Shown here piece after piece: positions 1-10,018 of a stretch of DNA of 64,000 bases (positions are counted from its first letter, which is position 1; each line of letters starts with the position of its first letter). The stretch spans positions 14,920,621 to 14,984,620 of the forward strand of contig OY992840.1 of NCBI GenBank assembly GCA_963921425.1, given 5' to 3'. The DNA comes from Dryas octopetala (lineage: Eukaryota; Streptophyta; Magnoliopsida; Rosales; Rosaceae). A model generated the notes under the pieces. The model did no database searches, had not been told where the DNA came from, and worked only from the letters and a program-made list of their open reading frames with translations. The translations under genes and the position numbers were made by a program.

Positions 1-1681
1 AATTATTATTGAAAATCATATATATCCAAGTGAGTACTATAATATAAATTAAGAGTATGTAATTGTACGCAATGGATTAATATGAAAGGGATTAGGCAAT
101 TACTGCAAAAGACGTTGTACCCAAGTTTTAAATTTTCTTCAAACACCCAAAAAATATACATGTTGAAGTGTGAATGGATAAACCAATCTGGGTAATAGTA
201 TATGGGGGGGCCAATCTCTCATTCTGTAACTTATAACCAAAAACAGAAAAAGAAAATAAAATGTCAATATGATAATTTCTTAAGTTTAAGTCAGTTAGGT
301 ACGTTGTTCAAATCTTCTGCAGCCCTCCTATATTTAGGGACAAATGTCAATAAATTAGATAGGGAAAATAAAGGAGACACAATAATATAATGGGAGACAT
401 ATATAAGATTGAACTCTAAGTCTAAGGTCATCTTCAATCATTTGCTCTTTTTTTCCCCCTCAAATTTGGAGATATATTCTAGTAAAAAGTTATAATTGGA
501 GCATTCATTTCAATGGTAAATCAGATTTGGAGCATTAAACTAGGAGAGAACAATGTAAATATTCCTTGTGTGGATAATTAATAAGGAATTGGACCTCTCC
601 ATGGGAATTAAGATTTCAATTTTTTTTTTAAATGGCGGGCTTTGTAGAATATGCATGCCACAATGATCATATCGATGTGGGAACAACACGCTTTGTTTAG
701 AAAAATAATTAACCCTCTACATCATTGTTCAATAACTGGAATATAATATATAGATCCAGATACATACATTTAGAAGCGTATAGGTCTAAATGACGTCTCT
801 ATGACTCTGTGCACATCATGACCTCCAGTTTTCATCTGTATGTGCTTGTACCTTCTCATTGTTTGCATGCATGCCGGCAACAGATCACTACCAATATTGT
901 AAAATTCGTTGTGTTGGTCTGCAATGCATGCTGCAAAATTTAATACTTGAATTTACATATATGCCTACATGGGGAACACTATGCCACTTTGTCCGCTTCA
1001 CAAATTAGACCTTGTCCTTATGTGGCTGTCATCTGAAAATATCTCATTGAAAGCAGAATTGTTGATAGATTGGTCTAAATTTTCACTTTTGGTGATCCAG
1101 AATGTACCCATATCAAAGGGAATCATGCATTCTAATTGGTGAATATAAAGATGATGAAAGTTGCGATTTACAATCCATGAAAAGGAAACTTGGGTTTTAA
1201 TCAGGCTCTAGGAATCACCTCCCAAGTGTCACTGAAAAGGGTAGTGAGAAAGCATTATATTCCCTCACATCATAGTACTTAATAGTACTTGGAGTGGTTT
1301 ATATAGCTGCCACTTGGAATCACTCTGGAATCTGGATTGATACACCAAATGTCTCTGAAAAACTTATCTGAGGTAAAAAAGGGCATCAGGCTGCAGAGGT
1401 TAGGACAATGCAGAAAATGACATATTCCTAAAAGGTTTTTAATTACAGCAATAGAATTTAATATAGTTCTAACCTAGGCCAAGGAAAAAGAAATATTGTT
1501 ACCACCTAGGTCTAAGAAGAGGTGCAATATTCCAAAATTTTTGGAGGGGTGACATAGACAGCCTTGTCCTTGGATTCTCTATGCCTTAGATTTAGTGTGT
1601 TTCTCTCCAGGAAGACATCTCTATTTTGTCCGAGCTTAATCATAGGCCTTGGTATTATCGCTAGGAGAGCTGGAATTAGTC
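1..1681. other. Intergenic DNA, 5' flank of GRAS gene
   Basis: AT-rich sequence with no supported gene. The open frame at 202-390 has low-complexity composition and no recognisable domain. The stretch probably holds distal promoter sequence for the GRAS gene; no repeat with clear termini was seen. Confidence 0.6.
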
Positions 1682-1688
1682 TATATAA
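1682..1688 (+). promoter_or_regulatory. Candidate TATA box of GRAS gene
   Basis: TATATAA lies about 100 bases upstream of the GRAS start codon at 1790. The spacing leaves room for a 5' UTR of roughly 70 bases. This is a motif match only. Confidence 0.5.
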
Positions 1689-1789
1689 GTCCTAGTTGCT
1701 TGGTAATAGGGTCTTTCAGAGCTTTGTTGAATATATTTTGAGAAAGCAAGAGACTGGAGGGGAGGATAGAGTGATAGACTCACCAAGAA

Positions 1790-3358
1790 ATGGCTCCTAG
1801 CCGTGATTTCATGACAGAGGAGTGTATCAATCATGAAAGGACTAATAGGATGAGTGTGCTTGATCTGATCAGTCACTCAGCCATGGCTTGCTATCCTTAC
1901 CCTTACCTGCCCTTATTGGAGGGCAATGGTTCCGCATTGATCCTCCCATTTTCAGAAGAAAGTGGAGATCACAAGAGGCTGAAACGAACTATAAGTATCA
2001 CGGAATCAATGTCAAGTAATAATAGTCTTTATAGTGGTGGAAGCAATAGCAGCATCAGCCGCAGCAGCAGTACTAGGAGCTTAAACACATTGCCAAGGCT
2101 TCATTTCCGGGATCATATATGGACTTATACACAAAGGTACCTTGCAGCTGAGGCTGTTGAAGAGGCTGCAGCAGCCATGATCAGTGCTGAGGAAAGTGGA
2201 GCCACCGCCGAAGATGGAACTGCTGATGGGATGAGGCTTGTTCAGCTTCTCATTGCTTGCGCTGAAGCTGTTGCTTGTCGCGACAAGTCACATGCCTCCG
2301 TTTTACTGTCTGAGCTTAGGGCCAATGCTTTGGTCTTTGGCTCGTCTTTCCAGCGTGTGGCTTCTTGCTTTGTCCAAGGCCTTGCCAACCGCCTATCCCT
2401 GGTTCAACCACTTGGGGCAGTTGGTTTTGTTGCCTCCAAAATGAACAATAAGGACTTTGCCTTGGACAAGAAGGAAGAGGCATTGCGCCTTGTCTATGAA
2501 ATTTGCCCCCACATTCAGTTTGGTCATTTTGTGGCCAATTCATCAATATTGGAAGCCTTTGAGGGAGAGAGTTTTGTTCATGTGGTAGACTTGGGGATGA
2601 CCCTTGGTCTGCCACATGGCGACCAGTGGCGTGGGCTGATCCAGAGCCTGGCCACTCGTGCGGGCCAACTACCAACCCGCCTTCGAATAACTGGTGTTGG
2701 CCTTTGTGTTGACAGATTGCAAATCATTGGAGAGGAGCTTGAGGCTTATGCTGACAGCTTGGGAATCAATTTGGAGTTTTCTGTGGTGGAAAGCAACTTG
2801 GAAAATCTGCGTCCTGAAGACATCAAACTTTTTGAGGGTGAAGTTTTGGTTGTCAATAGCATTCTCCAGCTGCACTGTGTGGTCAAAGAAAGCAGAGGAG
2901 CTCTCAATTCAGTTCTGCAGATGATTCATGAGCTCTCACCAAAAATCTTAGTTCTTGTTGAGCAGGACTCAAGCCACAATGGACCCTTTTTTCTTGGGAG
3001 GTTTATGGAAGCACTGCATTATTACTCTGCAATATTTGACTCCCTAGATGCTATGCTGCCCAAATATGACACTAGGCGTGCCAAGATGGAACAATTCTAC
3101 TTTGCTGAGGAGATCAAGAACATAATCAGTTGTGAGGGACCGGCCCGGGTGGAGAGGCATGAGAGGGTTGACCAGTGGCGCAGGAGGATGAGCCGAGCAG
3201 GGTTTCAGGGTGCACCCATTAAGATGATGGCTCAGGCCAAGCAGTGGCTTGGGAAGATCAAGGTTTGTGAAGGTTACACAGTTATGGAAGAAAAGGGTTG
3301 CTTGGTTCTTGGTTGGAAATCAAAGCCCATTGTTGCAGCCTCTTGCTGGAAATGCTAG
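1790..3358 (+). CDS. GRAS-family transcription regulator (522 aa, single exon)
   Basis: This is an intronless GRAS protein, a plant nuclear transcription regulator. The N-terminal ~145 residues are variable and Ser-rich (about 75-98) and contain no DELLA motif. The GRAS domain follows in the usual order: leucine-heptad region I from about residue 151 (LLIACAEAV), the VHIID-type core as VHVVD (263-267), leucine-heptad II, a PFYRE-type region around the HNGPFF/RFMEALHYYSAIFDSL segment, and a SAW region at the C-terminus ending near GWKSKPIVAASCWKC. Length is typical of the family. The ATG at 1790 is the first Met of the open frame and sits ~100 bases below a TATA box. The subfamily is uncertain: it is not a DELLA, and the overall look recalls the RAD1/mycorrhiza-associated GRAS group, but I could not confirm this. 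GRAS assignment is firm; a specific role is inference. Confidence 0.93.
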   Translation: MAPSRDFMTEECINHERTNRMSVLDLISHSAMACYPYPYLPLLEGNGSALILPFSEESGDHKRLKRTISITESMSSNNSLYSGGSNSSISRSSSTRSLNTLPRLHFRDHIWTYTQRYLAAEAVEEAAAAMISAEESGATAEDGTADGMRLVQLLIACAEAVACRDKSHASVLLSELRANALVFGSSFQRVASCFVQGLANRLSLVQPLGAVGFVASKMNNKDFALDKKEEALRLVYEICPHIQFGHFVANSSILEAFEGESFVHVVDLGMTLGLPHGDQWRGLIQSLATRAGQLPTRLRITGVGLCVDRLQIIGEELEAYADSLGINLEFSVVESNLENLRPEDIKLFEGEVLVVNSILQLHCVVKESRGALNSVLQMIHELSPKILVLVEQDSSHNGPFFLGRFMEALHYYSAIFDSLDAMLPKYDTRRAKMEQFYFAEEIKNIISCEGPARVERHERVDQWRRRMSRAGFQGAPIKMMAQAKQWLGKIKVCEGYTVMEEKGCLVLGWKSKPIVAASCWKC

Positions 3359-4439
3359 TTTGACAGTGACCCTTTTGGTTCCCAAAATCCCAACTCACAA
3401 GTTCAGCTAAATTCCAATAAAACAATTTATCTCAGTATTCTTGGAATGGAGACTGGGGTGACTTTGTGTCTGTGTCATTGGCTGCAACAAGCTCTGTGTT
3501 TGGGAGTTAGAATAAGTGAGTTTGAGTTTCAATTTGAGCTGTTTGGGTGGATTAAACAGATGGAATAAATAGGAAGGCTTGGTGGTGTGGTGTGCATATT
3601 AGGCTGGATTTCAATTGTACATATCTAACCTAAAATTTCTTTGATTCTTTAATGACCAAAGTTGACAATCATAGTTCACTCCTAAATTGCAGCTTAGTAA
3701 TTGCAAGGTGACAAATATGAAGGTTCCACATTGTCTCTCACAAAACAGAAAGAAAATATAAAGTCAAGCTTGAATTGTTGAACTTATGAGGAGAATGCTT
3801 GGAAACTATGCCTTGCCAAAATAACGAAGAGCAAGTGAATTATGTGGAATAACAAATTTTGATTGTAAAGTGTGGATGGTAAATGAGAAAAAAAGTTAAG
3901 AAACTTTATTTTTTTTAACCAAATTAAGAAGCTTGGAAAATATAAGTTTTTAGAGTTAGTTCAAGTGGTGATGGTGGATAGAATAAATGTTAGTATTGAG
4001 TTAGGTCTAGAGTTCGATTTGTTCCGATATAATAAAAAATTGAAAAAAAGAAGTTGGCAGATATGGGTGTGCATTTCGTTACAAGTTACAACAGAAATCG
4101 AACTTCAGATTTATCACTCACCTCGCCATACCAACCCTTGAACCAAGACTAATGGGCCATAAGATATTAAAGTTGAAATGAATAGTGACAATACTTAGAA
4201 ATTAAAAAAAAATTATATTAAACAAATTTTAAACAAAAGTAAAAAATTACAAAATATACAAACAAAGGTTCCAAAAAGTGTATTAGTATCACAGAGGCTT
4301 GGCATTATTTGATGGGAATATTCATAAGAGAAATTCCTTGGAAAAAATAACTAGAGAAACAAACAAAAAAGTAATTCCTCATGTAAATGCAATATATAAT
4401 CACGTGCAACAAGAAGAGGGATAGAGAGGGAGGGACAGA
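3359..4439. other. 3' UTR of GRAS gene and 5' flank of NDPK gene
   Basis: No coding sequence is supported. A candidate AATAAA polyadenylation signal is at 3416-3421. The rest is AT-rich and probably contains the promoter of the downstream kinase gene. No clear TATA box is visible just upstream of 4440, which is common for plastid-protein genes. Confidence 0.55.
3416..3421 (+). terminator. Candidate polyadenylation signal of GRAS gene
   Basis: AATAAA lies 58 bases after the stop codon, a plausible near-upstream element for 3' end formation. Plant signals are loose, so this is a weak call. Confidence 0.4.
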
Positions 4440-6854
4440 ATGGAAACTGTAGCAGTGTTTGGCGGAGCAAGTCCAAGTTTTTCCTCATCCCTTCAACGCT
4501 CACCAGCTCAGAGAAGTTGCAGATTATCCTACGCTCACCACAAGCGTAACCTACGCACCCATCACCACCAACAACCAGCATTCGCTGCATTCCCTTCTAA
4601 GTCCCATCTTTTCTCATATTTCCCATCTCTTCCTCACCATGCTAAAACCCTCACCAAACCTCGCATCTTCCTTCCCCACTTGGTTGCTTCCATGGTTTGC
4701 CTCTCTCACTCTCGCTCTTTTTGAGAATTGTTGAAAGCCCTTTTGTTTTTGCTTCATTTAGTGGAAACCCAGTTGAAATTATTGGCATTTTAATGGCCGT
4801 GTGTGTGTTTTCAGGAACAAGTTGAAGAGACATACATAATGGTGAAGCCTGACGGTGTTCAACGCGGCCTTGTAAGCCGTTCTCTATTTCTGTATTTTTC
4901 TTTGTTCAATTTTCAACAGTTTTATGTCAATTTTGTTGCTTGGCTGCTGGAAACTTGAAAAATGTATGAAATTTTCAATCTTTTGGGGACCACAAAAGAC
5001 AACAACTTGATTTTGAGTGATCCCAATTAATTGACTGAGCTGGAGAAGAACCTTAATTAGTTGTTTAATCAATATAATTTATCTTGGTATTCATAGTTTT
5101 ATCCATATGGTTTTGAATTGTTTTAGGTTGGAGAGATAATCTCAAGGTTTGAGAAGAAGGGATTTAAACTGACTGGCTTGAAGCTCTTCCAGTGCCCCAG
5201 AGAATTGGCAGAGGTTTGTCATTGTAGGCTTGTAGCGACTAGCAGTGCTCTTACTTTCTTTTTAGTTTTTGTTAACTTTAAGCTTTCAAACATACATTTT
5301 GAGAATTCTAGTAATTCTGTGTAGTCACACTTTTTAATTCACTATTTGATGAATTAAACAAGCGGAGCATTTCATACTAAACAGCATTCATTCTGCTCAA
5401 AAGCCCATGGAGGAAAGAATTTCAATTAAAAAGATAAAATCTTAAAGCTGTATACCGGAGTAGCCATAATGGCTTATGAGATTCAATCTTTCATTTACTG
5501 TATATTATGTATCCTTTGCAATCAATCTGTAGACTAATTTAATGATTTCATTTACATTGTTCAAATTTGATATGATTTGAATTGTAACTCTAATGTGTAA
5601 CTTTTGTTGTTGCAGGAGCATTATAAGGATCTCAAGGCAAAGAAGTTCTTCCCTAAATTGATCGAGTACATTGTATCTGGCCCAGTTGTGTGTATGGTAT
5701 AATTTATCCTTGTTTTCCCCTATTCTGTGTGTCCTACAGAAATCAATGAATCTAAGGTTATTTTATCTGTAATTATGTAACTTATTACAAGAATACTGAT
5801 CATGCTGCTATGTTATCAAGGCATGGGAGGGTGTTGGCGTTGTTGCATCAGCACGTAAGTTAATAGGGTCTACAGATCCTCTTCAAGCTGAACCGGGAAC
5901 TATAAGAGGGGATCTTGCTGTTCAAACAGGAAGGTTGGGCTCTTTACCCTTTGGGATTTGACTAATGACATGTACATTAAGTCACACTGGGTTGCAGATA
6001 ATTGTTTTATTTTGACTTGATGGAAATTGAATTCTAATGAAACAAGCTTCTATATGAAAATCTTGGCAGGAATGTTGTTCATGGGAGTGACAGCCCTGAA
6101 AATGGAAAGCGCGAATTAGGTAGGGTTGCATTTTTTCAGAATGACTCTCTCTCTCTCTCTCTCATATAATTGCCTTAGTGAGCAGTTGGGTTACTTCTCA
6201 TCATCTCATGAGAGGGGGAAAGACAATTTTGTCTTACTTTCTCAATTTTCAAACAATGTGAATGTACATATTTTATACTTCTTATAGGAAGACAAAAAAT
6301 TAGTTCAGTTATCAGAATTGATTGGTTTAGTTTCACATTTATGTGATTCTGTTTGAATCCAGATCTCTATTCTTTACATGTTGTACCATACTGTAGTGAG
6401 TTGCTTTCTTGAAGTTTCAGTGGTATATGAGATCATAATCCAAAGATTCTAGTTATAGTTAAGTACCAACTCTTCAATCATTTGTTTCAGTGGCAAAAGA
6501 GGGACCAGGTGGTTCCAAAGTTTTAATAGTGGTATTTTATCAAGAATCCAATTGAGCAAGAATTTCTTAAATGAAAATAAATATTCTCAGCTGTTTTACA
6601 CCAGATAATTAGTTTCCACATTCAATGGATCATGAAAATGGGAAAAAGATGATGTTATTGCCTTAACTGTGATTTTGTGATGATGGTGTCTTGAATTGAT
6701 AAAGATGCCCATCTCTTTTCTGATGGATATTTCTCTTCTCCAACCCCTCCCACTTTTGTGTCTCATACACTATTTGCACTCTGCAGCTCTCTGGTTCAAA
6801 GAAGGCGAACTGTGTCAGTGGACAGCAGCTCAGGTACCGTGGTTGAGGGAGTGA
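4440..6854 (+). CDS. NDPK2: Nucleoside diphosphate kinase, plastid type (NDPK2-like), 7 exons
   Basis: Transfers the gamma phosphate between nucleoside tri- and diphosphates through a phosphohistidine. Exons joined by GT-AG introns: 4440-4694, 4815-4871, 5127-5213, 5616-5696, 5821-5933, 6070-6119 and 6787-6854. They sum to 711 bases (236 residues plus stop) with consistent phase. The first exon (85 residues) is Ser/Arg/His-rich and poor in acidic residues, like a chloroplast transit peptide. The mature kinase then starts with the [11 protein letters not shown] motif, continues through the [15 protein letters not shown] segment and the [18 protein letters not shown] active site (catalytic His in NVVHGSD), and ends with [11 protein letters not shown]. 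The type II (plastid) assignment rests on the presequence. The family is certain; the exact paralogue name is likely rather than proven. The gene converges with the minus-strand gene that ends at 7438. Confidence 0.93.
6145..6163 (+). repeat. (CT)n microsatellite in NDPK intron 6
   Basis: A perfect CT run of about nine units lies 25 bases inside the sixth intron of the NDPK gene. Confidence 0.9.
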
Positions 6855-7437
6855 TTTTCACTGAATGCTCAATGCTAGCGAGGGACTCAATTTTGAAAGA
6901 GTTTTCTGAGGGCCTGTATCTCTAGTGTTTATGTATGTGATATTAGACAATTCAACAGCCCCACATGAATTATCATGTTATATCTGTGATTTTGAAATGC
7001 CCTTCAAGAAATTTTTGTTCTTTGTATTCCTTTGTCATTGTTTTTCTGTATTAATTGTTAATTAATGAAAATGACTGCTTAGATTTTAACAAGTTTCTCC
7101 AGTGGAGATACATTCACATTTAACTTTACCATGGAAATACATTCATATTTTTCTTTTGTGGCCCTCAAGCTTAATGATGTATAGAACAAGAAAGTAGCTC
7201 GACAAACTAAATTAGAGCATTGAACTGAAATTGCTTATGAATTACAAATTTACAACAGGATTACCCCAAGAAAACTGACATATTTTTCCCCATACATTAT
7301 GCATTCCCTCATAATTGGGGTGATAAAATTACAGTACAAATTGGCAGTTCCAACTGATCATTCATGCATGATCATCTTGTCTTATTTGTAATTTTCTTCA
7401 ATAAAGATACATGATACATCAAATCCCAAGTGCCAAA
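6855..7437. other. Convergent 3' intergenic region
   Basis: Shared 3' space between the plus-strand NDPK gene and the minus-strand gene ending at 7438. It is AT-rich with several polyadenylation-like stretches. No gene or repeat with clear ends was seen. Confidence 0.6.
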
Positions 7438-8230
7438 TTAGGCACAACCCCATTTAGACATCTTTATGTGGCTAACAGGTAAAGAGCTGATACATTCCTG
7501 TTCCAATTGTGGTTCTGTGCTGTTGTGAGATTGACAACCGCTAGAACTTGTTGAAATACGAACATCCTCCATTGCCATTGCATCCCTAGAGGATGAACAT
7601 GAACTAATACCATCTTGAGCTCTCTTAAATTTAGAAAAGAGGTAGAGAACCGAAACGTTTGCACTCCGCTGCTGTTTCAAGATGCAGGTGCCCATAGAAT
7701 GACAATCACTAGAGCTTGTTGAGCTCAGTGAAGAACAATCTATATCAACCGACATAACCTCCTCCCGGGGAGAGCTGGGAACCTCTAGACAACCCGGCGA
7801 AGTGGCTGTGGAAGCACAGTTCACCTCTATCTTCATTGGGTCCGAATCGGGAGAGCTCCAAGTAGAGCCAGTGTCTGTATCTATCTCCCCTACCTCATTA
7901 GAGCATGGACTTAAATTGCGCTTAGAACCCAATTTAAGCTTCACAAGCGTAGCCTCTGCATCAAACAAAAAGGGAATTACTTAAGCAACTGACTCCAATT
8001 AACAGATAGACACCCATAAGAGCGTTGCGGCGTTCAAGATCAGTTTGTTCAGTAAAGATCAAAACTTGGAGGAAAAATCAGTGAAAAATGAGAAAAATAA
8101 ATAAATAATAAGAGGAAGGAAGCGAAGAGTGAGTACCGTAGATGGAGAGAGAATCGTCTTTGAGAATCTTGGAAGGCGGTCTCTCCAAGCTCTCCGCCGG
8201 ACACGACGAAGCTCTTATTTTCCCGAACAT
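7438..8230 (-). CDS. Unrecognised plant protein, 2 exons (203 aa)
   Basis: Exon 1 is 8137-8230 and exon 2 is 7438-7955, joined by a GT-AG intron (donor GTACTC, acceptor TGCAG) that keeps phase and gives 203 residues plus stop. The protein starts MFGKIRASSCPAESLERP, followed by a KILKDDSLSIYEATLVKLK block that straddles the splice site and looks like the most conserved part. The remainder is Ser- and acid-rich, low in hydrophobics and probably disordered, ending SHIKMSKWGCA. No catalytic or DNA-binding motif is visible and I do not recognise the family. An in-frame ATG at 8260 could add ten residues, but it lies in a CA/GA-repetitive 5' leader, so I prefer 8230. The junction and codon-like composition make this a real gene; function unknown. 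Confidence 0.72.
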
Positions 8231-8794
8231 TCTGACTCTCTCTCTCGCACACACAGACACAGACAGACACAGACACAGAGATCTGAAATGAATAATGTGA
8301 TCCTCAATTTGAGAATAGAAAGAGGGAAGTTATGGCGCGGCAAAGACTGAAAGTAAGCGCGGGAAGCGTGCTCGAAACTCTTTCACTTTGGGCTGGGCCA
8401 ATGTCGGCCCGACCTAGAGGTCCAGTTGTCCACTACAACTGCATTTATGCATTCGAGGATTTTATGTTTAATGACAATTTTAACCTATTAGAAAATGACT
8501 AAAAACTCCCTGAAAAAACCCGCAAATTTAGATTTGAACTTTTAGCTATAATCTAAATTTCAATTATATATTATTGAAACAACTTTATAGATATAATCTA
8601 AATTTGTGGTTTTTTTTTAATCGGTCCATCATCATGTCAAAGTGCTTCTATTAACGCTACTTTTATTACAGAATAAAAAGAAACACTACTTATTTTTGGC
8701 TCGCTCATCACACCCTACCCCCTAGAAGTTCCATTGATTTTCTTATTTTATCCTTGATTATTTTAAATTTCTATAAACTCTTTTTTAGAGGAAA
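8231..8794. other. 5' flank of unknown gene up to Helitron end
   Basis: The first ~60 bases are a CA/GA-rich leader that reads as 5' UTR for the minus-strand gene. Beyond it the DNA is AT-rich, with no supported gene, until the Helitron terminus at 8795. The Helitron therefore sits about 560 bases upstream of this gene's start codon. Confidence 0.6.
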
Positions 8795-8824
8795 CTAGAA
8801 TTTTTGCCCGCGCGTTGCTGCGGG
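8795..8824 (-). other. Helitron 3' terminus with hairpin and CTAG end
   Basis: On the plus strand: CTAG, then AATTTTTG, then a palindrome with arms CCCGC (8807-8811) and GCGGG (8820-8824). Read on the minus strand this is the classic Helitron 3' signal: a short GC hairpin about 12 bases before a CTAG end. The host base at 8794 gives T on the minus strand. Confidence 0.9.
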
Positions 8825-10018
8825 TAACAACAATTGATAAAACGTTTTAAAGAGAGATGTGTTTGCTTTGTTAAGGTTGTGATGAGATGTTAAAAGAGTT
8901 ATGAACATTGTAAATATATGATGAGTTGTTGCGTGTCAGATCATTCAAAATATAAGTGCCTTTCATAGGCTGTGTTTAAGTGCCTTTGATCCCCAGGCAT
9001 GGCTGTTTGTTGTTTTAAGATATTGATGATATCTTAAAAGTGCAAACAGGATTCAAAAAATATTACAATACATGTGAGGAATGTGTGTGATGTTAAACAA
9101 AACATAAAGGGATGTACAGTGGTTGATTGTTCAAAAAAGCCATTTATGGTGATTGAGAATGGATTCAAATTGTGCTTGGTGACTTGTCCTCGCTTGCTTT
9201 CTGATGAGGGTTGGTTGGTTGCAAGGGGAGATGCTCATCATGTGTTTTTCCTTCTTTTGCTGTGGGGCTTTTGTCTTCTCTGTTAGCTTCTGTTGAGGGG
9301 ATTTTTTCTGCTGTGCTGCATTTTTTGATGAGTATACAAAGTGTTAGAAATTGGAAGATGTTAGGTTAAAGTTAAGAAAGAAGGAATGAAGAGCAGATAT
9401 TAATTGTCTTTTTTGTTTGTTGTGTGATTTGTTTTTGAGGTAAAAGAAATAATATATGATTATTAAATGATGAGGATGAAAGAATGAATGTTAAAATTGA
9501 TGGTTGACTGCAATATGTATAAGATGAAACAAAATGAATAATGCAGGTAAGAATATATGTTTGGTCAAATTGATACATCATGATATGTCAGTGAAGGACT
9601 CGATAAAGTTTATTTTCATTACTTTTCTCTCTCAAGTCTCAACCATGAAAAGGTTATGAGAATATAAGATGCAGAGTATATACTTGATTTTATATATAGA
9701 TAGCCCAAGTTCATTTTTTTTTGCCCATGTCCTGTAAAAAAATTTTCCTTCAAATTCAAGTATTCTCCATGCAGTGAATTGGAAAACTATTTACCATTGG
9801 TTGGAAAAGAAATAACCTAATTTCTGCATGGCATCATAAGTAGCAAAAAACAATGGTTGCTGATTAAGAAGATTAGTAACTAAACCAAGCAATTTATGGC
9901 TATGAAGTGTAGCTTTTGGTTGGGTTTATTTGAATGTAATAATATTGCACCAAAAATTGTGTAAGTATGCAGTGGTGATCAAGAGTATTGTACGTCATCA
10001 TTTGAGCATGGGTTATAC
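8825..10018. other. Helitron interior, 3' non-coding part
   Basis: AT-rich interior between the hairpin and the last supported RPA-like exon. The final small exon or 3' UTR of the RPA-like gene must lie here, but I could not fix its end. The open frame at 9074-9286 has no recognisable domain. Confidence 0.5.

Noticed and set aside
202..390. 62-residue frame near the window start
   Set aside because: Composition and length are what random AT-rich DNA gives; no motif.
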